Positions 1 through 13,400 of a stretch of 64,000 nucleotides of DNA are shown one piece after another. The DNA comes from Trichoplax sp. H2 (taxonomy: Eukaryota; Placozoa; Uniplacotomia; Trichoplacea). The notes beneath the pieces were generated by a model that saw only the letters and a list, made by a program, of their open reading frames with translations, did not search any database and was not told the origin of the DNA. The translations under genes were made by a program, and so were the position numbers. Numbering within the stretch: the first letter of the stretch is position 1; every line of letters starts with the position of its first letter. Location of the stretch: positions 372,001 through 436,000 of the forward strand of contig NOWV01000037.1 in assembly GCA_003344405.1 (NCBI GenBank), written 5' to 3'.

Positions 1-61
1 CGTCACCTTGATCACTTTCATCCAAGCAAATCATTGAGAATTTTCCATTTCACAGAGCAAA

Positions 62-3000
62 ATGGCCGATGCTAAAAAGCCAAAATTAGGCGATAATGAT
101 GCTACTTTATTCGACCAGCTCTTTCCACAACTCGTCACCGAATTAACTGAAGATGGTCTAGCTAATGATCAAACTGTCGATGCAATTCAATGGATGAAAA
201 AGGTACTGTAGTCTTGTCTTACCATAAGTTGCTTTGAATGGATTTTTCCGCTAAGATAGCAAGGATAGTTGACTGAGAGAAATTGGAAGATATAGAGCAA
301 TGTAGGATAATGGATTTGACTAAGGACTTTCTATACAGCCCATGGAGCTCTATCGAGTACGAATAGATAGGATATTTATATATAAGAAATGGTTCAAGGA
401 AAGAGAATCAAGTTACAAGTGCTCGCACATTGGCAATGACAAGTGGAAAAACAAGCTACACTAGAGTAAAAATTCTCATCAAACATTGTCTATGCACATA
501 GTCTCTAACACTTGCAAACGACGGATATACTCGTATATAGTATTCGTATACAGTAATACTAAACAATGATTTAGTATAACTTGGCTGCTGAGCAGCCTGA
601 GCATTTTCTCCAATCTAGGCAATGTATGTAGACGATAATAAGCACAAGTATACAGTACTTGTATAAAGTACTTTTCAACAAGCACTTGTATGCAATAGTA
701 ACCTAGCACGACATTGCTTCTTTCGCACTAAGTCTGATCTTAGCAATGGATCTGCAGTTTATCTCACAACATTAAAATATTATTATATCCGTTAAAGCAA
801 TCTTGTAGGCGATATTACTCTGAGTATACAATTTTGCTTGCAATCGTTGTACACAAATGACGATATACTACAGTAGGACTTTGTTGCCTACAACCTTGCT
901 CATATCTTAGCAACTTCTCTCATGCTGTCTATTTTTACTATTGTAATAGAAAATAGAGGATTATGATACTTTCTATTACTAATATTTATCTATTATATTG
1001 ATATTTTAACTTAATTTTGTCTTACCCTGGGATCGATGACAGTCGCTAGAGTGCAATGTCCCTGGAGGTAAGCCAGTTTTACAACATTATTAATACATGA
1101 ACCAATCCAAATGTCATCAAAGTCTATTACTATATAGTAATGTAACATCTCCATTGACCTCTATGACTCTCGGTAAATGGTAAAGTCAACTAAATAAGTC
1201 CACATACAGTATATCGTATTGCTCGGATAGATAGTATCAGTACTATGCCTTTCAAAATAGGTTATCAATGATTACGTACTGTGTAATGATAGACACGTTT
1301 TTAAATTGAGTAAACATCGAGTGGTTTATATAATCGATTGTCATAATTTGGTAGTTTTATATAATCTATCGTTTATTTACAATTCAATCAATCAATGTGA
1401 ACTATCTTGGCGATAGCTTTATTCCATCGTAGAGTTTTGAAGATTGTACTTTAGTAATATAGCTGTGATAATCAAGTAAGTAGTGTATAATTCTGTCGGC
1501 TTCATGGCTTATCCTGACTATTATCTTAGGCAAACGCAATCGTGGACTATCAGTTATTGCTACGGTAAGGTTACTAGTTGCTCCGCAAGAACTATCCGAT
1601 GAAGATATTAAGGGAGCCTTAGTACTAGGATGGTGTGTGGAATTCGTAAGTACAATAACACTGAAAATGCAACAGCTATTAATTAATGATCTGCAATACC
1701 TCTCTAGTCGTATTTGCATTCAGCATTGAAGTATAAACTTCATTTCATTCTCCAAAGTCTTGGCTATCAATAAGTACAGTATTTATAGTCATCTTTTAAA
1801 GAAGCTTTAAGAATCACATATCCCTTTTCATTGACAGTTACAAGCATTTTTTCTTGTTGCTGACGATATTATGGATGATTCAGTTACACGTCGTGGTCAG
1901 CCATGCTGGTTTAGGAATGTAAGAGTTGGAAATATAGGATTCCTATATCATTCTAGTAATATTTTATTTATAACTCTCCGTACTTATAATCGGAAAGTAA
2001 TTATTTATTAAATTTTCTCTCTAGCCTGAAATTGGTACAATTGCTATCAACGATTCCTTCATGATCGAATCATGTATCTATAAGTTACTCAAGAAATACT
2101 TTCGTAGTCAACCGTATTATGCGGATCTTCTGGATTTAATGCATGAAGTTAGTTTCTACGTAGTAGATAAAATGAAGCTTAAAAAATTTACTCTACCGAA
2201 CCTAACTATTATACCTTTCCTTCATCAGACAACCTACGATACAGAAGTTGGACAGACTCTTGATTTAATTACAGCACCCAGCTATGTAGATTTTTCTAGA
2301 TTTTCAATCGAAAGGTATAGCTGCTTAAAAGTCATTTACGATTAATTGATTGCATCAAGTATCATGAAACCACGTAGTCATTCTTATTGCAATACTACAG
2401 TACAATTGAGAATTTGATCTATACAGTTACTATACCTTTGAGCCTTGATTTATTACTGATGCTTCTCTCATACATTCTTTCTTTTTATAATTAATGAGTA
2501 ACTAAATAACTTATGTAAATTTTAACGCATTTTTAACCCAAAATATATATCTTTTTACCCTGACCGCATTACAATCAATATTGCATTCAAAAATTAAATC
2601 ATTTATTACTGCTGGCTGGCTGGCTGGCAGTAATATGTAATACAACAATTAATTGATTTATACCAGTATAAGTAATTAATTTTTTCATTTAACCTATTTT
2701 CAGGTATAGGGCAATTGTAAAGTATAAAACTGCAATTTATTCCTTTTATTTACCTGTTGCATTAGCTATGACCATGGTAAGCTCACAACAATAGTTCTTT
2801 CGGCCAACTTTTTTCTGCATTATTAGTAATCATGCCATAAAATTTATTGAATACATCACTCTAGACAAAGAACAATAGCGAAGTCGATTATCAAGATGCT
2901 CGTCAAGTTCTAATGCAGATGGGAGAATATTTCCAAATTCAGGTTTGCTTTTGTTATAGCTTCTGCTTAGTATTATTTTCGTAGGCTGGTGTATATTTTG

Positions 3001-3517
3001 AATGACATCAACATTTCGCCGATTGTTGCATGCATTAAATAAAGTCCAATATAATATCTATCAATTTTACAGGACGACTTTCTTGACTGCTTTGGAGATC
3101 CGAAAATAACCGGTAAAATTGGTACTGATATTGAAGACAATAAATGTTCTTGGTTGGTTGTACAAGCACTGTCCATTGCATCAGAAGAACAGAAAAAAGT
3201 CTTACAGGTTGTCATCTTTGTAACTTAAATTGAAGTAAAAATCAAACACTCTTGTTCCTTACAAAGCATCCGTTTTTTCACGGTATAACCCTTCAATTTT
3301 TTTTTTAAATTAATAGGATAATTATGCAAAAAATGATCAAGTAGCAGTGCAAAAAGTCAAAGACCTATATAATGAGCTAAATCTCAAGCAGAGGTATAAT
3401 GATTATGAAGAGCAGAGTTATGCAACTCTATCTGAAGGCATAAACAAAATTGCCAATCAGGATTTAGCTAAAGCACTTCATGTATTTGCCAAGCGCATTT
3501 ATAAGCGCAAGGCATAG
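62..3517 (+). CDS. FDPS: Farnesyl diphosphate synthase, complete, 10 exons
   Basis: It condenses IPP with DMAPP and then GPP to make farnesyl diphosphate, the branch point to sterols, dolichol, ubiquinone and prenylated proteins. Exons: 62-202, 1043-1067, 1530-1645, 1838-1918, 2025-2147, 2229-2314, 2704-2776, 2865-2942, 3073-3207, 3317-3517. They join in frame to 352 aa, the usual eukaryotic length. Motifs in order: VPGG..RNRGLSV near the N-terminus, first Asp-rich motif DDIMDD with RRGQP after it (exon 4), GQTLDL (exon 6), VKYKT (exon 7), second Asp-rich motif QDDFLD with GDP and [15 protein letters not shown] (exon 9), and basic tail KRIYKRKA. The two Phe at -4 and -5 before the first DDxxD are those that limit chain length to C15. 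The start is the first ATG (context AAAATGG). Intron 5 (81 bp) is open in frame. The 3' end faces CFAP43. Only 61 bp of upstream sequence is in the window. Confidence 0.95.
2148..2228 (+). other. FDPS intron 5, short, in-frame and stop-free
   Basis: This 81 bp intron (donor GTTAGT, acceptor CATCAG) is a multiple of three and has no stop in the FDPS frame. Removing it joins LMHE to TTYDTEVGQ as in other FPP synthases. Retaining it would insert 27 residues. Confidence 0.75.
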
Positions 3518-4487
3518 TACTAGTGTCTATTCTATTACTCTTGCATGTTTTGGCTTAAAATATGTGATTTGTTGCACCAAATCATTGGATGACTCAGAAT
3601 ACCGTTCAATTCTAGCGACGATAATACGTACTACACGATAGCATTAGTTTTAGTTTTCATTGCAGTTACCTGGTTAAAGCAAGAAGAGTTCAATTATATT
3701 TATCAATAAACATCAAAGAATCATGTATCAATCATACTGCACTACTAAATATCGGATGCATTTATTAATCTAAGGTAATAAATCGATATGTGTTACTTAC
3801 TTGTAGCTCAAGACTTTGAGCTATAAATATCATGCTATGAGAAGTACTGTGACAACTTTAAAACTTATTAGCTTTATGAGAAGTAGTTGTAATGTATGGT
3901 AGCGAGCGGATGGCTGCAAAATTGTATCAATTACTCAGAAAGTACCAAACGATCATCAAAATTACTTTTTTCCCTTTATTGAGTTAGTAAAATGATCATC
4001 ATATCAGTGTTTCAAAAAGATTCGTCGATTGATTGAAAAAATTACGAAAATACTAGTATATTGCTTAAATTATACTAAAGCTTGTTTTATTCACTATTTT
4101 AAATAGCTCATATTTTCTATGAGTCGGCTAGGCTATGCTGCTGCACACAATCCATGTAAATTTACTTAATAAGAATTATAGTGATGGAAAATGACATTAA
4201 ATCAGCGCACCAAAGCCCAAAATAATGTAAAATGTCAGCAATACTTATAACTACTAGTCAACAGATATTGATCCAGTTAACTATTAGCCTTAATATAGAA
4301 GCAGATTGCGTATTACTGAATTTTTATACTATACATATGAATAATTCTTAATTATAATACAAGATTTAATGCGCCTGGAAGAGTAACAGGATATTGGATC
4401 TGTGTAACTAATTAACAACAGTAAATTTCGCCTTTTCAAGCGGAGAAGTCATATACAGTATAATGTAGGAATATTTCCCGATATCCA
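3518..4487. other. Convergent intergenic region FDPS/CFAP43
   Basis: This 970 bp A+T-rich stretch lies between the two stop codons and must hold both 3' UTRs. AATAAA-like polyadenylation words occur, for example near 3705 (atcaataaacatc). No coding potential was seen. Confidence 0.6.
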
Positions 4488-7400
4488 TTAATGATCTATT
4501 TGAACCAATGCTGGGAAAGTTTTCATGCGCAGCCTCTCCACTTCAGCCCTTAAGACAGCAACTTCTTGAGCTTGGATTTTAGCAACATCGACTAATTTGC
4601 GCCTAGTTGTGATTTCTTTCCTGCGTTTCTCACGTGTGATTTCAATATCACCTCCAGCTAATTTTAATCAAATATAAAATTTTATTGTCAACATTATACT
4701 GTTTATTTCCTAAAATTGCTAATTCGTAATAAAGAATAATTTACTTACCATTAACATCGAAGATTGATTTCTTCTCTGTCAAGGAAAGCGATAATTCGTC
4801 TAGTTGATTAGTGACCGAATCATTTTCGGAACGCTTGGCTTTGACTAATTTTTGTAAGCGAGTAAACATTCGTTTACGCTCTTTAATTGTTTGCTCATGA
4901 GCCTATTCGTGGCATTTAAAAAAATTCAGATAGTTAAACCCTTTAATCATGCTTTAAATGTTACACCAACGCAACTCGCAATATATGTGGAGGTCATTTA
5001 ACCTAAGATAGTGTTATCCCTATTACCCTAGTAAAATTTCCAATTCACAACTTACATGATGATATTTTGCTATAGTATTTTCCAGCATCTGGATCTCATG
5101 CTGATGAATTTGCTGATAATCCTCGTCACCAAGATACTAAATAGATATAGTGGAATATTTAATGCCTTTAGTTAACAATTCTATTTTATTAAAAGTCATT
5201 TTATATTTATTACTTGTTGCAACTCCTTTGTAACACGCAAAAGTTGAATATCCTTGGTTTTAGTATGCAAATCTTCAATTTGCATTTTCATCTGTTTATG
5301 TTCCCTAAAATTTTAAATGAACGTGCATTCAGCTAATGTTTATCAACTAGCCATTAATACCAGTAACATTGATTGCAAACGTACCACTCCAACGAATGGA
5401 TATTCTTTCTAAAGTTCTTACAGTCATTCATAATGCTAACCTTAGCCTCACCTAAGAGCTATTTTAACGTAAAATTCGAAATTGTTATATAAGACTTTAA
5501 TTTATAAGTATGCAAAGAGCTAAGAAGTTACATTAATATAATAAAAAACTTCTCTGTAAATTTAAGCTTACACGAATAGTTGCATTTAAATCTTCAATTA
5601 CAGATCGATGAATCAAGATACTATCAGAATAATCAGGGACAAAATCATCGCTATAAACTTCAACCTAAATCATGTGAAGATATTCAAAGATATTTAATAA
5701 ATAATCTGTTTATAAAAAAAATGGTATCACTACTAAGTAATAAAGTAAGTCAAAATGAGCTACCTGGCCTTGCTTTAATAAGAACTGAATTGAAATATTG
5801 ATCATGAACTTTACTTTCTCATCTTTAATTCTGTGAAAATTTTAGAAAATGATTTACTTTCAATGTATTGCAATATATAACCATACAAACGACTTTTTAA
5901 TGCCTGACATCACATAAAAGTTTAAATGAAATAGTTCATGTTTATATTTCATGATAGCAATAAAGTCCTTGTAATACGGTAAATCTATCAGGATATTTCT
6001 ACAGATTACGATGTTTCAATTAGTGACCTATGCAGTATACGGTACCTCTTTAGGCTTCTAAGGATACTTTCAATCTCTTCTCTCAAGTCATCATCTTCTT
6101 TAACACGCTTCTTCAAAAATTCTTCCATTTCGGCTAACGTCAAAGCTTTACTCTTAACCTATTGCCGCCATCAATATATGCATTAGCATCAGACAGCTAA
6201 CCAATAGTTTTTAGCACACTTATCAGAGTCTTCAGTTATAGTAGATTACCTCTTGCTCTATCTCAATTTTATTCCTACGATATTCGGTTAAACGCTCCCA
6301 TATCAGAACATCTAACCCTTGTGGCATATGAGTTATGTCATCATAATCATCCAATGCTTTATAAAAGCCCGAAGAATATGCAAATCCTCCACCCTGTGAG
6401 CCTGGTGGATGAGCATATGGATTTTTTGTACTAGGCGACATAACAACTGGAGGATCATTGCACACCCTGACTAAATTCTTTTGCCCCCTGATTTGAAAAT
6501 GCATATAAATTAGAATATCATCTTTAAGATTACAATATTTCTAAATATATTAACTTACCTAGGTCGACGACGGAATAATTTATGCAATGTATCCAAGTAG
6601 GGTTCAGTATCAGCAAATTCTTTACGAAATCCTTTATCCATGTTCTAAATAATATGGTAAGATTATATGATTACTAATAGAAGAGTAGTTAAAGCAGCTA
6701 ATTCTCAATATTGAAATATATAAATTAAAATTAAGTAGCCCTTTGAGACGCCACAATTCTTTTCTATATACCTTGTCATCGTTAACATATTTATCATATT
6801 CTTCATGGAATAAATCAACTTCGTGTTTAACATCAGTCAGCATGGCATGAGTTTGATTCTAAAGAATAAATTCGTATGGAAAACATTATATATATTCATC
6901 AAAAAAATAATGAAAAGCGATGATAAACACCAACCATATCATATTTATATGAGCAGTGTTCTTTGGATTATGATTTACCTTCAGTTGTTTCTTGTATTCC
7001 AGCAATTTACTTAATTCAGACTCTTTCCTTTCCATAGAATCTTCCTCTAATAGCGACGAATATAACCGCAAACATTTCAATTCTTCCTATAAATTTCATT
7101 TTTTAAAATATTCAGAGGAAAAGATTTTATTAATTGTACTAAGAACTACAGTATAAATCAACAAATTACGAAATGCAATGCATTAACTTCTCGAAAAAAT
7201 TTTCTTTATAAAATTCAGAAAATCTTTAGCTATACCTGACATATGACCATATCCGTATTTACTTTCTTTTCAAATAGTTGAGCAATTCGATCATCGAATG
7301 CTTCACAAATGGAAGTCACATTAGTTTGTAATTTCTTTAATTCAGTTTCCAAAGCCTAATTTAAATAGTTAACGTGCATACCTTTGTGATTAAGTCATTA

Positions 7401-10400
7401 CAATTATATGTTCATACAATAGAAAAAGAAAAGCATTGATTTTGTAACCGAAAGAGATACCCTAACTAAAGCTAGACAAGGAGTTTTTGAAGAATTTATC
7501 CATAGGCTGAGTGGTTAGCTTAATTAAATTTAAGTGCTAACCTTTTTATATTTCTCTCTTTCTTCTACAATAGATTTCTCTTTTTTTTCAATCTCTTTGG
7601 CCATTCGAGCCTCCTCATCAGTCATTTGTTCTGGTGGTTTTTTCAAGAAATCTGGTCGAACAAATTCCTAATCAAAATGTAATAATCGATTTAGAACTAT
7701 CAAATTAATATTATCAATGCACTTCGCAATGACAGCTAAAATAATTAGTATTGTAGTTCATTGTAACTTTGACTGATCAAAAATCAAATTGAAATTAAGT
7801 CCTGAAATAAATTTTATAAAATATTCAATCGTTATTACGATTTATATAATAACCTTGAAAAGGTCCTCCTCTGGGTTAGCTTCCAATCTTCCACCCATCA
7901 TCTGTTGCAAAGCTCGATCTCTAGGATTTTGCCCTTCCTCAGTAGCTTTTCTTGCTTCTTCTTCGCGTTTGATTCGATCTCTTATTTCTACTTCTTCTTG
8001 CGGTAAATACTTTTCGCCTTTAATCTAAGCAACCAACAGAATAAATATAGATAAGATTTTACCGCATTAGTATTTTTCAGGATAAAAAAAATTTTAAAAA
8101 ATTACATATCTAAGATTTATACAGCTACTGAAATTCACCTCGTGATCGTAAACTTTTAGTAACTCCTCAGGCTTTTCATCAATATGCATTTCTGGTTGAA
8201 AGATTTCTTCGTTCAATTTTAAATCTGATACTATTTTACTCATTCGCACGTTTTTCTCCTGTATCTTTTTGATTTCACTCGCTTTCGATTTCATTACTTC
8301 TTCGAAGTCTTCATTAAATTTGGCTTTAATATAATAGATGCTATCCTGCATAGTCGAATCCAATTGTAAAATTATACAATGATTTCAGCATTAGCTTGTA
8401 CAAGGCACTGAAACTTACATAAGATTGTAAAATTATCATAAAATTTTAATAAAATAGATGGTATCCTGCGTAGTAGTATTCAATAGTATAATTATGTAAT
8501 GATATCAGCATTAACTTGTACTATGATATAAGATCATCGTAAAACTTCAAAACGATCGGTGGCATCTTATAATTCATAAAGTCCATAGTAAAACTATGCA
8601 ATAAATTTTAAAATAGCTTATACAAGAAACTGAAATTTATGTATCACTATATTGTAAAATCATCATAAAACTATTACGATAAGATTCGACTACAAAATAA
8701 AGATGATTGCTAATTCTGTATTATACTGCTTCCATTTTTTTTGTAATATTCTACGCAACACCATTCAAATCGAAGAAATTGTGACTGGCTATCCCTTGAG
8801 AAATAGTATCAGGCAAAGCTACCGAATAGATATTTACGGTGAAATGTCTTTAATCCTAATTTATTAGATATTAATTTGCTATTTGATCTTGATAAGTGTA
8901 AACATCTAAGAAATCATAATTATGACTTTTACTAATCATTAACTATTTATTAGAATTATTATAATAAGGATGTAATCTTGCAGAAAAGAAAGTAGTGTTA
9001 CTTGCCTTCGTGTCATAACTACATCACAAATTTTACAGATAAATGACATATATGCCACTAAACCATCACTGCGATGAATACTGCACTGATTATTCGCTTT
9101 AATACGGCATCTGACCCACCTTTATCAAAGTTATTTGATCGCGTTTTTCTTGCACCATATGCAATTGAAATTGAGAATATAAAAGTGGATTTCCTCCACC
9201 ATAAGCAATTGCCCGACTGCCATGCAATGCAACGGAATCACCTTCATGCTGTAAATCATCCTTATTGTTTTCATTAACTTCTTCCTCATCTGCTTTTTCA
9301 GCCGCCTATATTATGATTCCATATGATTTCAATTAAGATATCCAGTAAAATTTACAAATAGCTATATTGTACTTACCTCTGCAGTTAAGCTATTACTTGA
9401 ATAGCCAATAATTTCTTTTTGCAGCTGCAAGAAAAATAAATGAAATTGTACCAGAATATTACAGCAATGCAACTGCAGGAAGTAATGAAATCGAGCTACA
9501 AGACTGTAATAATTTGCCTTCAAAAAAAGTGTAAATTACCGATGCTTCAGCAATTTCTATTTTACGTTGTAAATTAACAAAAGCAATTTCGGCTAATTCA
9601 GTTTCCGTTCTTTTCCTCATTGGATAATTGCTTACCACCACATTGGATTTAAATGCCTATTATTATGTATCATGATATTATTATCCCTTTATAAGTTCAT
9701 TTTCAATTTCAGTAAATCTAAATTTCATGTCTTTTATAGAAATTTGCTATATTAAGTTATAATACTAACATGTATTGCTTTCCCATGTATTTCCATTTGA
9801 TCCCAGCACTCGCTTTTAATTAATTGCTGGTGATACTTTTTGGCTACATTCTTTAATCTAATATCTTGTCTTACCTACGGAATTATCCGTAATTTGCGAA
9901 ATTAGCAGTTATAATTTATAGCGTATAAACAGAAAACTGATAGCGGTCTTAGTTGATGCAAGAACAAGTCTTGGACGCTATCATGCTTCATTACCATTTC
10001 AACTTCTTTATCCGACTCTTCAATAAGTCTTTGCCTTTCCTCAACATCCAATGTAAATTCATAATTTTGTAATCGATCAATCTCGGGCATGTTTTCATTA
10101 TTAATGATTAGCTCTTTCACCTATCATATGCAGCATAAATTACTTATTTCAATTCTTAAACTTTCAAATATCTATTCTGATATATAAAGAATGGCAACAT
10201 TTTTAGATGTTACTTGCTAGAAAAACGGTATCAAGAACTAATTCTATATGTTTTATACACGCAGTACCATACTGTACAATATGATGAACGCAGACTACTG
10301 TCAAAGAGTCGTAACGAAGAATATGATAAGTAAACCTCTATCAGGTGAAGACTTCTTACCTTTCTTTTCAAATCTCGTATTGCAACACGAATTGCTCGCT

Positions 10401-13400
10401 TTTCGTCGCTATATTTTTTATCATCCGATCGTTGAGTCTAAAACAGAATCCATCAAAAGTATATTCCATCTTCAATTGGGCTATAATAGAATCTTTTGCT
10501 AATAACTATGGAGATTACTTGCAGAATGAAATTAAGATTATAAATATTTTTACCTCCATAATTAATCTTTCCAGCCAACTATGATCTGATGTTGGTACTG
10601 GAGTTGGTGTACAATAAATCGTATCTGCACTACTTTGCCGACCCATTTCACTACGACTTCGATAATCTGGCGAATCACTCTCACTTGCACTAACTGGACC
10701 CCACCACTCTTCCATTTTTAAAATAATTTGATTTTGCTGCAGACGTTCTAACTCCAGCGATTCTACAGTCCCTACGCCTTTCTTGGAATTCCCATAGCTG
10801 TATAGAATAAGATCATAATTATCATTTAATGTATAAATATTTTTGTAAGTTTAGATCAGTGACAAATATTAGCATAAAATTATTACACCAGTCAACGTCT
10901 CCTTACTTTAATAACCATGAACATAAACTATCGGAATCGCCAATCGTAACGATATGTTGGCAATCATCCGTGATAATAGCAGCAGCTACTCCACCACGGT
11001 GGTAATCATGGCAATAATAGCAACCAACTTTTTCCTTAGAAGCCCAGATAGAAATTAAGATGAATTTAGCTTGATTTTACAAATTTAATACAACCTACGT
11101 TGTGCCAACTAATCTAAGGGAATGTTAATTTTAAAAGTAGTCTTTTCAATCACTCCTCTCTTTCTAACTAAATTTCGAGTCAGTCTACATTATCTATAAA
11201 TCTAGAATAATCGATCGTTTAAATTCTCCACTTACCATGGAAGGCAATGACCAAACTGCAACACATCCATCCTGAGACCAGGTTATTAATAAATCGCCGT
11301 TTCGAGAAATGAAAACACCACCACCAGGCAATTGATGACACGAAAATGTTCGATTGATTTTCCAGCTAGATCTGACCTAAATAATTATAAGTTAAAATTA
11401 CTTCATGAAGATATCCAGACGCAGAATACAGGATAATAACTTACTTTTTGACCATCTCCTCGTTGTACATCAATTTCTTTTAATTCTTTGGAGTTACCAT
11501 CAAATGCTACAAGCGTATTAGCAGCGGTAAACTGCAATCCTTTCATTGCACTTGTCAATTTGAAATCTACTCGATTAACTGCAGTATCTTTAATTTGACC
11601 ACTTTTAGTCGCAAAGACATCTTGATTATGATCTAAACCTAATCAGTAAAAAATTTCCAAATTTATTATCAAACACATCAGATCTTTAGAGAACACTAGG
11701 ATATAACACGGCTAATATTGATATCAATGCTTAGAACCATAAATTTACCTGAAAGATTGAAATATGTCAACATGCTGTCATTATGCAAAACAGCTACTTG
11801 AATTGTATCATTTTCATCGGTATAGGTAGTAATTTCAGTAATATTGCCAGATATAGCTGTAATAGAAAGAAGAAAATAATCAGCATTAATTTAAGTGACA
11901 ATCGAATTTTATATTTACTAAATACTACAACGATTGATGACCGGGTTACTACGGTAAAAAGGTGCTAGTCAATCATATTGAAATACCTAAATAGCCGTAG
12001 ACTTGAAATTTCGATGTAGCATGAGCACTGCAGATGAATAAATTGCCATCATTAGACCCAGCCAGGAGGTATCGCCCTTGTACATCATGACTAGATCGGA
12101 ATCAGATTTAATATTTAGTATGACAGTTTAATGAAGCAATCCGATCGATCGAAATTATATGATTTATCAGTTATGTAGAATTCTTACGCTAATTTAGTGA
12201 TACAGGAATGAAATAGACGATTACGATAGATAATTCTAGGCGATCTTATTTCATTAATATCAACTATGAAGATATAGCCATTCTCTGTTCCAATAGTGAC
12301 CGTTTTCGATGATGGGCATGAAACCAAACAACTAGCCTGAGTATACAGCAACAAAAAAAATTTAGCAGTTATGTTATCCTAATATGAAATATGATATTAA
12401 TTTCTTATATCTTATGTTAGCAATTCATTACTTGGCATCCTATAAAGCAGGTAGCATCAAGCGAAGGCTCCTGAATTGCCCATAGCTGCAAAGTTCCGTT
12501 TGCTCTAATGGTCTACAATAGTATTGTTAGAATCAAATTGAGAGTATGGTAAACAGAAATGAGGATACAATAGTTTTATTAGGCCAAGAACGAAATATTT
12601 CTATTGATAGCATATTTACGTAGTAATCGTTAGCTAAGTTTATGAAAGGCTTTAATAATGCTTCAAATCATAATTTAATAACCTACCACGCAATAATCAT
12701 TTTCTGGATAGATACATTCAAGGCCAACAAATTTACCATAATGATGATCCAGCAATAGATTTGCATTTGGTATATTCCAGTTTCTTATAAAATGAATCGT
12801 GCCCTATAATGACATGTAGGTGATAAGTATGCAAGATAGAAAATAGACTTAAGTTAATTCATTTATAAAAAAAATGAATTGCAAACCTGACGACTCCCGA
12901 CACCAAGAATTTCAAAGTCAGATGACCAGGTCAAGGATGTAATTTCACGGCCAATTTCAATTTGATCCAATATTCTTGGTTCATCTAATGTTACATCAAG
13001 TGTACGGATTGCTCCATCCTAAATAATCATAACGTTAGCAAAGTCAATCATGCTGCAATCATCTGAAAATTTGGATAAAAAATTTAAAGGACTAATGACA
13101 TTAGTAATTAAGCGGATAATAGATATGATTCTTACAGTTCCACCAGCGTATAGTCCATCTTTATGAAGTGAAAGGCAACTAAAGGCTCCAGGTCCAATTA
13201 AATCAAATGTTGGTGAAGGTGTCTGCCCAAGTTTTAAATCGATATCTGTCCAATAAAGCAACAGTTTAAATTATAATTATAGGCATGCATCTATATCATA
13301 TTCTGCTACAAATCTAGCCATAGCCAAAATTATCTTTGTTTAATATACCTGTATTACCTTGCTCAATACGACTAGCAGCGGCACTACTAGGCTTGCTCAA

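Noticed and set aside
1565-1577. A GTAAGG...CTAG segment in FDPS that looks like a splice pair
   Set aside because: Reading through gives [13 protein letters not shown], the expected family sequence, so it is exon.
2610-2630. (CTGG)n run in FDPS intron 6
   Set aside because: Only four copies; ordinary short tandem slippage with no sign of function.
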